Of a stretch of 18,988 nucleotides of DNA, positions 6,420-14,489 are shown one piece after another. The stretch's first letter is position 1, and each line of letters begins with the position of its first letter. The DNA is taken from contig DDVC01000235.1 of assembly GCA_002345145.1 (NCBI GenBank), positions 38,236 to 57,223 on the forward strand. Direction: 5' to 3'. A program made the translations under genes and the position numbers. The notes under the pieces were generated by a model. It was given only the letters and a program-made list of their open reading frames with translations, ran no database searches and was not told where the DNA came from. This DNA is from Bacteroidetes bacterium UBA2322 (lineage in GTDB: Bacteria > Bacteroidota > Bacteroidia > Chitinophagales > UBA2359).

Positions 6420-9400
6420 TTAGTAGTTAATTTTAAGCGAAACAATGAATGAACGGGTGTTGGGGTTATTGAAGTACTCTAAACCACGACCGTTAGATGC
6501 GCCGGTAAGGTTGGTTTCGGGGTCAATACCTTCAACCTCGGTAATGAGGAGTAAGTTACGTCCCGACAGGCCGAGTTCTATGTTATCGAGCTTAGTAGCA
6601 TTGCGCAGTTTTTGACCATCAAAACGGTAAGAAAGGGCTACTTCGCGCAAACGATACCAACTGGCATCTTCAATAAACTGGCTGCTAACAGCTCCAAAAC
6701 CGCCGCCAAGGTTGCGATACCAGTTTTCATCAAGGGCTACTACGCCGCCGCCAAAGTCATGCTCTACACCGCGGAAAGCTGTGCCGGCAGCAATGGTGCC
6801 ACTGCCATAACGGTTCAGTTCGGTGCTGGCAACGCTTTCTACGCCGGTAGCTTCCGATACGCCAAAGTAATTCAATACGCCGCGGGTACCGCTCCAAATG
6901 TCGCCGCCTACAGAAGCATCAAACTGGGCATAGAACGACAAACCTTTCCAGGTAAGAGTAGTGTTGGCGCTGCCAAACCAATCGGGGTTGGGGTCGCCAA
7001 GAACACTTTCCTGCTCTGCAGCCTGCGGAAAACCGCGGCTATCAAGGATAAGGCTGCCATCGTCGTTGCGAGCAAAATCAACACCCCAAAGTACGCCAAT
7101 GGGGTAACCCACTACAGCGCGAGAAGAGGTGCCGGTAAAACCGTTGAGGAACAAAGAATTGGTGCCTTTAAGGTCAAGTACTTCGTTGCGGTTGCGGGTC
7201 CAGTTAAAGCCGATGTTCCAGTTAAAGTCGCGTTTTTGAATAACATCAACGCCTGCTTGCAATTCAATACCTTTGTTTTCTAACTCTGCTGCATTGTCCC
7301 ATTTATCGGTGTAACCGGTAGAGGGCGCTGTGGCAACTAACAAGATAGCATCGGCAGTTTTGTTTTGGTAGTAAGTAGCGCTCAGGCTTGCACGGTTTTT
7401 CCAGAAGCGAAGGTCTGTACCTACTTCAAATTCAGTTTTGCGCTCCGGAGTTAAGAGCGGGTTACCCTGAATGTTAGAACGAGAGAATGTTCCGCCATAA
7501 AGGTTGCCATCAAGATCGGGTCCCCAACTTTCTTCTACAAATGCAGGAATGAAATTGGTGGCAGTAAGATAAGCGCCGGGCTGAACACCAACAGAGCCGT
7601 AGGTTACACGAAGTTTACCAAAACTAAAAGCATCGTTTTGAGGTACGAGTTTGCTGAACTGCCAAGCTACTTCTGCTGAGGGGTAGTAGAAAGTGGGATC
7701 TGCATCGGGCCCAAAAGTAGAAGCTGTTTCAGCACGCAGTGAGAAGTTGGTAAATATCTGATCGTACAGTTGTAAACCTACCGTACCATAAGCAGCAGCG
7801 GTTCTTACTGTTTCTTTGTAATCAACGCGGAGTACGTTCTCGGGTGTAGTATTGGTAAGGTTAGCGGGAGCATCGGGCAGGGTAAAACTGCGGATTTCGT
7901 TACCGGTTTGGTTAAACTGGCGGTGGTTAAAGTTCATACCCACAATGGCTTCTAATCCTATGTCTTTGGTAAAGTTGTGAGCAGCCCGTCCAAAAATGTT
8001 GGCATCAAACTGAGCTTCGCTGAACAATTCTTTAATGTAGCGTCCGTTCAAACTTTCTGAACCGGCAGAACCGGGTCGCCAGTATCCGGTACGGTTTTCG
8101 CCAAATCCGTCCACACCAAGGCGGGTGGTTAAGTCAAACCATTTTACGGGCGATAATTTAACTTCACCACTCAATGTATAACGGTCAACGGCTGAGATGT
8201 TTTCCTGTTCATTGATAGTCCAGAACGGGTTGTTGTAAACGGGGTTGGCATTAGCTCCCAAATAATTCCGGTAGCTGCGCTGGCGGTTAAGGATAGCGGT
8301 ATAGCTGCCATCGGCATTGTAAACGTAACGCGTTCCAATATAATCTGAGTTGTCAAAATCGGGCGAGGTACGAATAGTACCCAACAACAAACCGGCAAGG
8401 TTAGAACCCTTCTGGATACCTTCGGTTTTGGAGCGTGAGTAAGCGGCGTTCACACTGGTACGCAGGATATTGCTGAATGCTTTATCTGAAGAAAAACGAA
8501 TGCTTTTGCGGTCGAAGCTGCTGTTGTTTTTAATAACACCTTGTTGGGTAAGGTTACCAATACTGAGGTAGTAGTTGCTTCTGGCATCGCCGCCGCTAAT
8601 GCTTAGTACGTTATCCACGTAGTGTCCGGTGCGGAAGGCTTCGGTAGCGTGGTCATATACATCGCGTGAGCGCTTACCGCCAAATTTATCGGTAGCAGCA
8701 ATTACCTGATTGCCCTGAGCGTCAAACACAGCAGTACCGCCGGGGGTAATACGGTAGTAGCGGCTGCCATCTTCGGCTTCAAAATACCCTTGAAACAGGT
8801 CAGCGCCGGTAGCGCTAAAGTATTTACCCGGTGCATCAACCACTAAATCCGGTCCACCCGGTCGGTCGGCAATTTTATCACCCCAGGTTAAACCACCGGC
8901 AGAGGTGGGGCTGTAATTGCCGCCTGTACCTTGTCCGTAATTTTTTTGCAAGGGGTGGAAACGGTTTACCTGGTCAAAGGATATGGAGGTACGGAAGTTT
9001 ACGTCCACTTTTTTGTCAGTACCCAACACGTTAGCGCCTTTTTTGGTGGTAATCATAATTACCCCATTGGCGGCACGGGTACCCCACAAAGCAGCAGCCG
9101 AAGCGCCTTTGAGTACTTCAATAGACTCAATATCTTCGGGGTTAAGGTCGTTTAAGCGTGAGCCAAGTGTTGTACCTTCGGTGCGGAGGGTAAAACCCGA
9201 GCCATTTTCAGAGTTAGAAATAGGAATACCATTTACCACAATAAGGGGTTGCAAGTTGCCGGTAATGGTACTTTGACCGCGGATTTGAATGTAAGAACCG
9301 GCGCCGGGATCACCACTGGATGTAGTGATGTTTACACCGGCAGCCTTACCTGCCAAACGGTTAATTACGCCTGCTTCGTTTGACCTGCCTACGGCAGCGC

Positions 9401-9779
9401 CGCTGATTTGGGAGGTAGCAGAAGCGCTTTCATCGCGTTTAGCTTTTAAGCCCAATGCAGTTACCACTACTTCGGAGGTAATGATAGACGACTCGGCAAG
9501 TTCTACATCTACAACGTTAGATGCGCCTAAACGAACAATTTGAGATTGGTAACCCAAAAATGAAACGGTAAGCTCTTCCTTACCCGAAGGCACACTGAGC
9601 GAATACTTTCCGTCAAAATCGGTTACCGTTCCCGTGGTGGTGCCGGTAACCACAATGCTTGCGCCTACCAAAGGCAGACCGCTACCGGCATCGGTTACCT
9701 TGCCCGAAACAGTGCGCTGAGCAAAAAGTTGCCCGGTGGCTACTGTTACAAACAGGAGGAGTAAAAGAAACTTTTTCAT
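6420..9779 (-). CDS. SusC/RagA-family TonB-dependent outer-membrane transporter
   Basis: A 1119-residue beta-barrel that imports a ligand across the outer membrane using TonB energy. A signal peptide (MKKFLLLLLFVTVATGQLFAQ) leads into a carboxypeptidase-regulatory-like domain, RTVSGKVTDAGSGLPLVGAS onward (about residues 22-97). The plug domain follows with the SusC hallmarks IQIRGQSTITGNLQPLIVVN and EDIESIEVLKGASAAALWG, then GVIMITTKKG. The barrel fills the rest, and the protein ends in SFIVSLKINY with a terminal aromatic residue suited to BAM insertion. It is the first gene of a two-gene unit with the SusD-like lipoprotein. The upstream 129 bp contains no exact TAnnTTTG box but has GCAAGTTA twice, 23 bp apart. 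Length and motif order are normal; no frameshift is seen. Confidence 0.96.
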   Translation of the reverse strand: MKKFLLLLLFVTVATGQLFAQRTVSGKVTDAGSGLPLVGASIVVTGTTTGTVTDFDGKYSLSVPSGKEELTVSFLGYQSQIVRLGASNVVDVELAESSIITSEVVVTALGLKAKRDESASATSQISGAAVGRSNEAGVINRLAGKAAGVNITTSSGDPGAGSYIQIRGQSTITGNLQPLIVVNGIPISNSENGSGFTLRTEGTTLGSRLNDLNPEDIESIEVLKGASAAALWGTRAANGVIMITTKKGANVLGTDKKVDVNFRTSISFDQVNRFHPLQKNYGQGTGGNYSPTSAGGLTWGDKIADRPGGPDLVVDAPGKYFSATGADLFQGYFEAEDGSRYYRITPGGTAVFDAQGNQVIAATDKFGGKRSRDVYDHATEAFRTGHYVDNVLSISGGDARSNYYLSIGNLTQQGVIKNNSSFDRKSIRFSSDKAFSNILRTSVNAAYSRSKTEGIQKGSNLAGLLLGTIRTSPDFDNSDYIGTRYVYNADGSYTAILNRQRSYRNYLGANANPVYNNPFWTINEQENISAVDRYTLSGEVKLSPVKWFDLTTRLGVDGFGENRTGYWRPGSAGSESLNGRYIKELFSEAQFDANIFGRAAHNFTKDIGLEAIVGMNFNHRQFNQTGNEIRSFTLPDAPANLTNTTPENVLRVDYKETVRTAAAYGTVGLQLYDQIFTNFSLRAETASTFGPDADPTFYYPSAEVAWQFSKLVPQNDAFSFGKLRVTYGSVGVQPGAYLTATNFIPAFVEESWGPDLDGNLYGGTFSRSNIQGNPLLTPERKTEFEVGTDLRFWKNRASLSATYYQNKTADAILLVATAPSTGYTDKWDNAAELENKGIELQAGVDVIQKRDFNWNIGFNWTRNRNEVLDLKGTNSLFLNGFTGTSSRAVVGYPIGVLWGVDFARNDDGSLILDSRGFPQAAEQESVLGDPNPDWFGSANTTLTWKGLSFYAQFDASVGGDIWSGTRGVLNYFGVSEATGVESVASTELNRYGSGTIAAGTAFRGVEHDFGGGVVALDENWYRNLGGGFGAVSSQFIEDASWYRLREVALSYRFDGQKLRNATKLDNIELGLSGRNLLLITEVEGIDPETNLTGASNGRGLEYFNNPNTRSFIVSLKINY

Positions 9780-9835
9780 ACGAAATTGTTTTGTGAATAA
9801 ATAATGCTTGTTTATTGGTTGTTAAAAAAACTTTG

Positions 9836-9866
9836 GCAAGTTAGTAATTTGTTGATTTGCAAGTTA
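9836..9866. repeat. Two GCAAGTTA direct repeats in the SusC leader region
   Basis: GCAAGTTA occurs at 9836-9843 and 9859-9866, 23 bp apart (about two helical turns), upstream of the SusC-like ATG. On the coding strand these read TAACTTGC, a poor relative of the -7 element. They may be regulator sites or chance in AT-rich DNA. Confidence 0.3.
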
Positions 9867-9889
9867 ATTTTGGTTAAATTTTTAACTAA

Positions 9890-9910
9890 AAATTGCTGCA
9901 AAAGCAATTT
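9890..9910 (-). terminator. AT-rich hairpin at the end of pdxJ, possible terminator
   Basis: Arms AAATTGCT and AGCAATTT (8 bp) flank a 5-base loop and overlap the pdxJ stop codon. Read on the reverse strand, the stem runs into TTTTTAGTTAAAAATTT. The stem is A/T-rich, so termination may be partial and pdxJ could read into the SusC-like gene. Confidence 0.4.
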
Positions 9911-10634
9911 AAACTTGTTCAAGTTGCTGCAAATAACGCTGAATGGTGTTTTCTAATCCTAAGTAGAGGGCATCGCAAATGAGTGCGTGTCCTATGGATA
10001 CTTCCAGTAAATGTGGTATATGTTGGACAAAAAACCGAAGGTTGTGCAGGTTAAGGTCGTGTCCGGCGTTTAAAGCCAAGCCTACCTCAGTGGCGGTGTG
10101 TGCTGCGGTAAGGTAGGGAGCTATGGCTGCATGAGGGTTTTGGGCATAGTGGTGGGCATAGGGTCCGGTGTAGAGTTCTATGCGGTGAGCGCCGGTGGCT
10201 GCGGCGCTCCTTATCTTATTTTCATCGGTTTCTACAAACAAAGAAACTCGGATACCGGCATCTTTGAGCCTGTTTACGGTATTGGTCAACAATTGCCGGT
10301 GGGTAAGAGTGTCCCAGCCTGCGCTGGAAGTGAGTACGCCGGGTGGGTCGGGTACTAAGGTGCATTGGTGGGGTTTAACACTGAGTACCATATCCATAAA
10401 ACGCTCATCGGGGTAGCCTTCTATGTTAAATTCGGTGGTAACAACCTCTTTGAGTTCATACACATCGCTGTAGCGTATATGTCTTTCATCGGGACGGGGG
10501 TGTACGGTTATGCCTTCGGCGCCAAAGCGCTCACAATCTTGGGCTACCTGCACCAAATTGGGCAGGTTAGCGCCGCGGGCGTTGCGCAGTAGGGCTATTT
10601 TGTTTATATTAACACTTAACCTTGTTTTTTTCAT
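9909..10634 (-). CDS. pdxJ: Pyridoxine 5'-phosphate synthase
   Basis: Joins 1-deoxy-D-xylulose 5-phosphate with 3-amino-1-hydroxyacetone 1-phosphate to make pyridoxine 5'-phosphate, the ring-closing step of DXP-dependent vitamin B6 synthesis in the cytoplasm. At 241 residues it matches the E. coli length (243). The family landmarks are present in order: LSVNINKIALLRNARG, TVHPRPDERHIR with His45, NIEGYP with Glu72, QCTLVPDPPG, IRVSLFVETD, HRIELYTGPYA, LNAGHDLNLHN with His192, and EVSIGHALICDALYLG. The His/Glu/His set fits the known catalytic residues. The ATG at 10634 gives the normal N-terminus. A candidate promoter at 10760-10767 leaves a leader of about 120 nt containing a GGGCAAA/TTTGCCC stem (10690-10715). 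No other B6 gene is nearby. Confidence 0.96.
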   Translation of the reverse strand: MKKTRLSVNINKIALLRNARGANLPNLVQVAQDCERFGAEGITVHPRPDERHIRYSDVYELKEVVTTEFNIEGYPDERFMDMVLSVKPHQCTLVPDPPGVLTSSAGWDTLTHRQLLTNTVNRLKDAGIRVSLFVETDENKIRSAAATGAHRIELYTGPYAHHYAQNPHAAIAPYLTAAHTATEVGLALNAGHDLNLHNLRFFVQHIPHLLEVSIGHALICDALYLGLENTIQRYLQQLEQV

Positions 10635-10759
10635 TCTCGTGCAAATGGTGGGTGAAGGCAGGAAAAAGGCAGGTTAAAGTTGAGTTGGTGGGCAAAATAG
10701 GCAAGTAATTTGCCCGATGATAAAATTTAACTTGGGGGTTAAGATTTGTTAATGCGGCG

Positions 10760-10767
10760 CAAACTTA
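10760..10767 (-). promoter_or_regulatory. Bacteroidota -7 box for pdxJ
   Basis: The reverse strand reads TAAGTTTG followed by C, an exact TAnnTTTG match. A TTTG lies 17 bases upstream of it, within the accepted -33 spacing. It sits just downstream of the ahcY terminator, as expected for an independent pdxJ transcript. Confidence 0.5.
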
Positions 10768-10791
10768 GAACATTTACCCCAAATCAAAAAC

Positions 10792-10827
10792 AAAAAGGGG
10801 CTCGTTTTTTTCGAGCCCCTTTTTTTT
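10792..10827 (-). terminator. Rho-independent terminator after ahcY
   Basis: AAAAAGGGGCTCG (10792-10804) and CGAGCCCCTTTTT (10812-10824) form a perfect 13-bp stem around seven T residues, with T-runs on both strands. It lies 30 bp past the ahcY stop and ends that transcript before pdxJ. Confidence 0.92.
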
Positions 10828-10853
10828 AGGGTTTTATCGGAATAATTTACCTG

Positions 10854-12179
10854 TTAGTAGCGGTAGTATTCGGGCTTGTAGGGTCCTTCTACGGTTACAC
10901 CTATATATTGTGCTTGTTCGGGGGTAAGCTCATCAAGCTCCACACCAATTTTGGCAAGGTGTAGGCGGGCTACTTTTTCGTCTAAGTGTTTGGGCAGCAC
11001 ATACACTTTGTTTTCGTAGTTGTGTGCATTGTGCCAGAGTTCCAATTGTGCAAGCACTTGGTTGGTAAATGAGTTAGACATTACAAAAGAGGGGTGTCCC
11101 ATAGCACAGCCCAAGTTTACCAATCTTCCTTCGGCAAGCACCAAAATATCGTTGCCGTTGATGGTGTATTTGTCCACCTGCGGTTTAATTTCTACTTTGG
11201 TATGACCGTAATTGGTGTTTAGCCAAGCCATATCAATTTCGTTGTCAAAATGCCCGATGTTACACAAAATAGTTTTGTCTTTCATGAGGCGGAAGTGTTC
11301 TTCGGTAACAATGTTGCAGTTGCCGGTAGCAGTAACTACTATATCGGCTTTGGGAATAGCGTTTACCATTTTCTTTACTTCAAAGCCGTCCATAGCGGCT
11401 TGGAGGGCGCAAATGGGGTCAATTTCGGTAACAATAACGCGTGCGCCGGAACCGCGCAGCGAGGCTGCCGAACCTTTGCCCACATCGCCATAACCGGCTA
11501 CTACGGCTACTTTACCTGCCATCATTACATCGGTAGCGCGGCGTATGGCATCTACCAATGATTCTTTGCAGCCGTATTTGTTGTCGAATTTTGATTTGGT
11601 AACCGAGTCATTTACGTTAATAACGGGCAGCGGCAGGGTGCCTTTTTCCATGCGCTCATATAGGCGGTGTACGCCGGTGGTGGTTTCTTCCGAAATGCCC
11701 TTAATGCCTTGAACCAATTCGGGGTAGCGGTCGAGTACCATATTGGTAAGGTCGCCGCCGTCGTCTAAAATCATGTTGAGCGGGCGGTCAAAGCTGCCAA
11801 AAAAGAGGGTTTGCTCAATGCACCAGTCAAATTCTTCGTTGTTCATACCTTTCCAAGCATACACGCCGCCATTTTTTACGGCAATGGCTGCTGCGGCATG
11901 GTCTTGGGTAGAAAAAATGTTACAAGAAGACCACTTTACCTCGGCTCCTAAATCGATAAGGGTTTCAATAAGTACAGCGGTTTGAATAGTCATGTGCAAA
12001 CAGCCGGCAATACGAGCGCCGGCTAAGGGTTTTTGTCCTTTGTATTCTTGGCGCAAAGCCATTAGTCCGGGCATTTCGGCTTCGGCAAGTTCAATTTCTT
12101 TTCTTCCCCACTCGGCAAGCGAAATGTCTTTTACTTTGTATTTCAGGTTTACATCTACTGATGTTGATACAGCGTTCAT
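10854..12179 (-). CDS. ahcY: Adenosylhomocysteinase (S-adenosyl-L-homocysteine hydrolase)
   Basis: Splits S-adenosylhomocysteine into homocysteine and adenosine with bound NAD, removing the product inhibitor of methyltransferases and feeding methionine recycling. The 441-residue protein has the substrate-domain motifs ARIAGCLHMTIQTAVLIETL, SSCNIFSTQDHAAAAIA (from residue 84), DDGGDLT and DSVTKSKFDNKYGC. The NAD-binding Rossmann motif GYGDVGKG is at 229-236. CNIGHFDNEIDM, HPSFVMSNSFTNQ and the C-terminal KPEYYRY, which closes the neighbouring subunit's cofactor pocket, are also present. No residue appears to be missing. The enzyme is an extremely conserved cytoplasmic homotetramer. The promoter box at 12232-12239 gives a leader of about 45 nt, too short for a SAH or SAM riboswitch. 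Confidence 0.98.
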   Translation of the reverse strand: MNAVSTSVDVNLKYKVKDISLAEWGRKEIELAEAEMPGLMALRQEYKGQKPLAGARIAGCLHMTIQTAVLIETLIDLGAEVKWSSCNIFSTQDHAAAAIAVKNGGVYAWKGMNNEEFDWCIEQTLFFGSFDRPLNMILDDGGDLTNMVLDRYPELVQGIKGISEETTTGVHRLYERMEKGTLPLPVINVNDSVTKSKFDNKYGCKESLVDAIRRATDVMMAGKVAVVAGYGDVGKGSAASLRGSGARVIVTEIDPICALQAAMDGFEVKKMVNAIPKADIVVTATGNCNIVTEEHFRLMKDKTILCNIGHFDNEIDMAWLNTNYGHTKVEIKPQVDKYTINGNDILVLAEGRLVNLGCAMGHPSFVMSNSFTNQVLAQLELWHNAHNYENKVYVLPKHLDEKVARLHLAKIGVELDELTPEQAQYIGVTVEGPYKPEYYRY

Positions 12180-12231
12180 TTGTTGAAATTATGTTGAAAA
12201 ATGAAATGTTGTGTACGGTTAAATGCGGGTG

Positions 12232-12239
12232 CAAAGGTA
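12232..12239 (-). promoter_or_regulatory. Bacteroidota -7 box for ahcY
   Basis: The reverse strand reads TACCTTTG followed by C, an exact TAnnTTTG match, 53 bp before the ATG. Transcription should start near 12226. A clear -33 TTTG is not seen. Confidence 0.6.
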
Positions 12240-12365
12240 CGTTTTTTTTGGGTAAAATGGTAATTGCCCTATACGTCAAAAGGTCAGAGTGGCGGGAGGC
12301 AATTTGTTGTACGTTAAATGCAGTTGTACCAATAAACATCTTGACCGGGCAAAAGTTTACAAAAT

Positions 12366-12393
12366 CCCGATGAGTAGTAGGGTGTTCATCGGG
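12366..12393 (-). terminator. Possible terminator after the M28 peptidase gene
   Basis: Arms CCCGATGA and TCATCGGG (8 bp) flank a 12-base loop 13 bp past the peptidase stop. On the reverse strand it is followed by ATTTTG, a short T-tract; on the forward strand by GGTTTTT. The loop is large, so strength is uncertain. Confidence 0.5.
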
Positions 12394-12405
12394 GGTTTTT
12401 ATCGG

Positions 12406-14004
12406 TTATCGGTTTACCAATAATTTTTGCACGGCTTTAAATTGGGCATTAGTTAAAAGAACCATATAAACGCCGTTTGGGAGCATATCGGTTCGGAGTG
12501 TGGCGGTAGCGCCGGGGTTGGCGGCAAGTTGCTGGGTAGATACCGGCTTACCTTTGGCATCAAAAATTTGCAATTGGAGGGGTTGGGCAACCGGCAGGTT
12601 ATGGGGCAGGGTAATGGCGGCGCTGTTGCCGGCGGGGTTGGGGTGTAGGGTAAAGGCGCCGTTTAGTTGTGTGGCAGCGGGTTGTATGGCGGTGGTAATG
12701 CTTGCAGCAGTAAGGGCGGTAGTGCAGTGGCGTATGCCGGCAAGGTGTGCAGCAGTAGCCACGGTAGCTTTTACGTTATTAGCCATAAAATCAAAATCAA
12801 GCACATCAATCACATCGTTTGGGGTGTGGTAGTGTATATTTCTAAAATTAGCGCCATCGGTAAGCATGAGCGCTTTGTGTCCGGCATCCCAAAATTTGGC
12901 ATGGTCGCTTCGGCGAAGGTCGGGGGCAATAGTGCCTGTGCCCGGAACCGAAAGGGAAATGACTTTTAACGCCGGCACATACAAGGCTGCACAACTGTCA
13001 AAGGCGGCTCGGAGGGGATTAGAACCGGTATTGGCAACGTTAATCAAAAAATTGCCCCTAAACTCGTCTGCCACCAATTGGCTATAGGCATCGGCAAAAA
13101 GGAGGTTAAACCCTACCGGCACCGATTGGGAGTTTGGCGCATTGCTGTAATATCCTATCATTTCAAAGTTGAGCACCCCTTTTAGGGTTTCAAAGGGCTC
13201 AATACCGCCGTTGTTTACAAAATAACTGCTGCCTATGAGCCCGTTTTCTTCCAAATCGAACCCTATGTACTTAATGTTGTGCCTAAACTGATAGTTGCCC
13301 AAAACCCTAAGGGCTTCCAACACGCCTACTACGCCTGAGCCGTTGTCATCGGCGCCGGGCGCATTGGCAACTGAATCAAAATGAGCGTCAATGATAACCG
13401 TAGCCGTTTCATCGCCCTGCCCCTGCTGCCTGCCTATGATGTTTTGCCCCGATAGTGCGCCTACGGTAAAATCTTGTCGGGAGGTTTGGAGTCCGGCATT
13501 GGTAAATCGGGCTTCAAGTGTATCTTTTACCGCCGCTATATGGGTAGGATTGGCAGTGTAATGCCTTACACCCTGCACAAAACCGAGCATGGAGGCTAAA
13601 TTATCGGGGCTAACTTGGTCAACAATAGCCTGAATATCGGGTGTTTGACGGTCATCGGCTATTACCTTTAAAAAGTAAACGCCCGAATTTGTTGTAGTTG
13701 GGTTGTAAGCCCAAGTAATTTGTTTTCCCGCACCGGGGGTAATAGGGTAACCCACATCGCCCCAAACGGCGCTAACATCTACCAAATAGCTGTAGCCGTT
13801 GTTATCGGAAACCCGAAGTTCTATTTCCAACGGGTCATTTTCGGCATCGGTTACATCAAAAGTGAGGGTAATGCGGTTATTGGTTTCATCGGGAAAAGCC
13901 TGAATATTAGCAATAACCGGAGCTGCATTTTGAGCAAAGATATGGGCGCTCAACAGTAAAGCAGTAAGAAAAACGGGGTAAAAGGAGTAGGTAAATGTGG
14001 ACAT
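12406..14004 (-). CDS. Secreted M28-family zinc metallopeptidase with type IX secretion C-terminal tail
   Basis: A 532-residue exported aminopeptidase-type enzyme. A signal peptide ends near HIFAQ (residue 25). An Ig-like or fibronectin-like beta domain follows (about 28-120, with ITLTFDVTDAENDPLEIELRV). The M28 catalytic domain spans about 130-425 and keeps the co-catalytic zinc set: His208 in DAHFDS, Asp219 or Asp220 in GADDNGSG, Glu252/Glu253 in LEENG, Glu281 in NFEMIGY and His393 in HYHTPND. SDHAKFWDAG is also typical. Residues from about 452 (FTLHPNPAGN) to the end (VYMVLLTNAQFKAVQKLLVNR) form a type A Por sorting tail, so the protein should cross the outer membrane by the type IX system. 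Substrate preference is unknown. TATCTTTTTGC at 14051-14061 on the coding strand is a poor promoter-like match. Confidence 0.92.
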   Translation of the reverse strand: MSTFTYSFYPVFLTALLLSAHIFAQNAAPVIANIQAFPDETNNRITLTFDVTDAENDPLEIELRVSDNNGYSYLVDVSAVWGDVGYPITPGAGKQITWAYNPTTTNSGVYFLKVIADDRQTPDIQAIVDQVSPDNLASMLGFVQGVRHYTANPTHIAAVKDTLEARFTNAGLQTSRQDFTVGALSGQNIIGRQQGQGDETATVIIDAHFDSVANAPGADDNGSGVVGVLEALRVLGNYQFRHNIKYIGFDLEENGLIGSSYFVNNGGIEPFETLKGVLNFEMIGYYSNAPNSQSVPVGFNLLFADAYSQLVADEFRGNFLINVANTGSNPLRAAFDSCAALYVPALKVISLSVPGTGTIAPDLRRSDHAKFWDAGHKALMLTDGANFRNIHYHTPNDVIDVLDFDFMANNVKATVATAAHLAGIRHCTTALTAASITTAIQPAATQLNGAFTLHPNPAGNSAAITLPHNLPVAQPLQLQIFDAKGKPVSTQQLAANPGATATLRTDMLPNGVYMVLLTNAQFKAVQKLLVNR

Positions 14005-14231
14005 AAAAATAAAAAATTGATGTGTGTAAAATTATTTATCCATGTTACAAGCAAAAAGATAGGGCGAATTTAAGCGTTAGAATTTGTTAATGGTATGTTT
14101 TTTTGTCAAAATGGTGTATTTTTCGCCCAATTATCTACTAAAACACTAATTGTGTGCAGTTTACAATAAAAGTGCAAGGCAATAGGTTTTAGGGTAGATA
14201 AATATCATCTTTTTTCTAAAACCGCCTTTTC

Positions 14232-14414
14232 ATGTTCAAAAAAACATTTTTACTTGTATTTTGTGCCTTTTTATTAGTAGGGTCTGTATCTTGTAACCGC
14301 TCGGGCTGCCCCGCCAATGCTGAGCAGCAAGCCGCCAAAAAACACAATAAAAAACATAAAACCAAATCGGGCATACTGCCGCCGGGTTACTCGCCATCGG
14401 GCAAAAAACGGTAA
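14232..14414 (+). CDS. Small basic lipoprotein of unknown function
   Basis: A 60-residue protein with a lipoprotein signal, MFKKTFLLVFCAFLLVGSVSC, where Cys21 would be lipidated (SVSC lipobox). The mature part is only about 40 residues. It contains CNRSGCPAN, a Lys/His-rich run (AAKKHNKKHKTKSG) and a Pro/Gly tail (ILPPGYSPSGKKR). Similar tiny lipoproteins with a 'CNR..GCPA' start and basic tail are familiar in Bacteroidota, but I know of no assigned role. The ATG at 14232 is the only start with a full signal sequence. It lies 75 bp before the acyl-CoA synthetase on the same strand and may share a transcript. It diverges from the M28 peptidase across a 227-bp gap holding nothing else I can identify. 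Confidence 0.75.
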   Translation: MFKKTFLLVFCAFLLVGSVSCNRSGCPANAEQQAAKKHNKKHKTKSGILPPGYSPSGKKR

Positions 14415-14489
14415 TGCCTGCGGGCAGTTTAGCGCTATTTGTTTACGGTACACACATTTTTGCTTTCACCACTTCAACCACTTGTTACT

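Noticed and set aside
6612..7283. A 223-residue forward frame lying opposite the SusC-like gene
   Set aside because: It is antisense to a full-length, well-conserved SusC-like protein, is composed of low-information Ala/Val/Lys stretches and has no recognisable domain or promoter.
11250..11561. A 103-residue forward frame opposite ahcY
   Set aside because: Antisense to the NAD-binding region of ahcY, which is conserved throughout; no independent evidence.
12180..12260. Possible SAH or SAM riboswitch in the ahcY leader
   Set aside because: The leader implied by the promoter box is only about 45 nt and shows no conserved riboswitch core or stem set.
12091..12339. An 82-residue reverse frame overlapping the ahcY start
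   Set aside because: It runs through the ahcY promoter box and into ahcY in another frame; no family features, and the ATG of ahcY explains the region.
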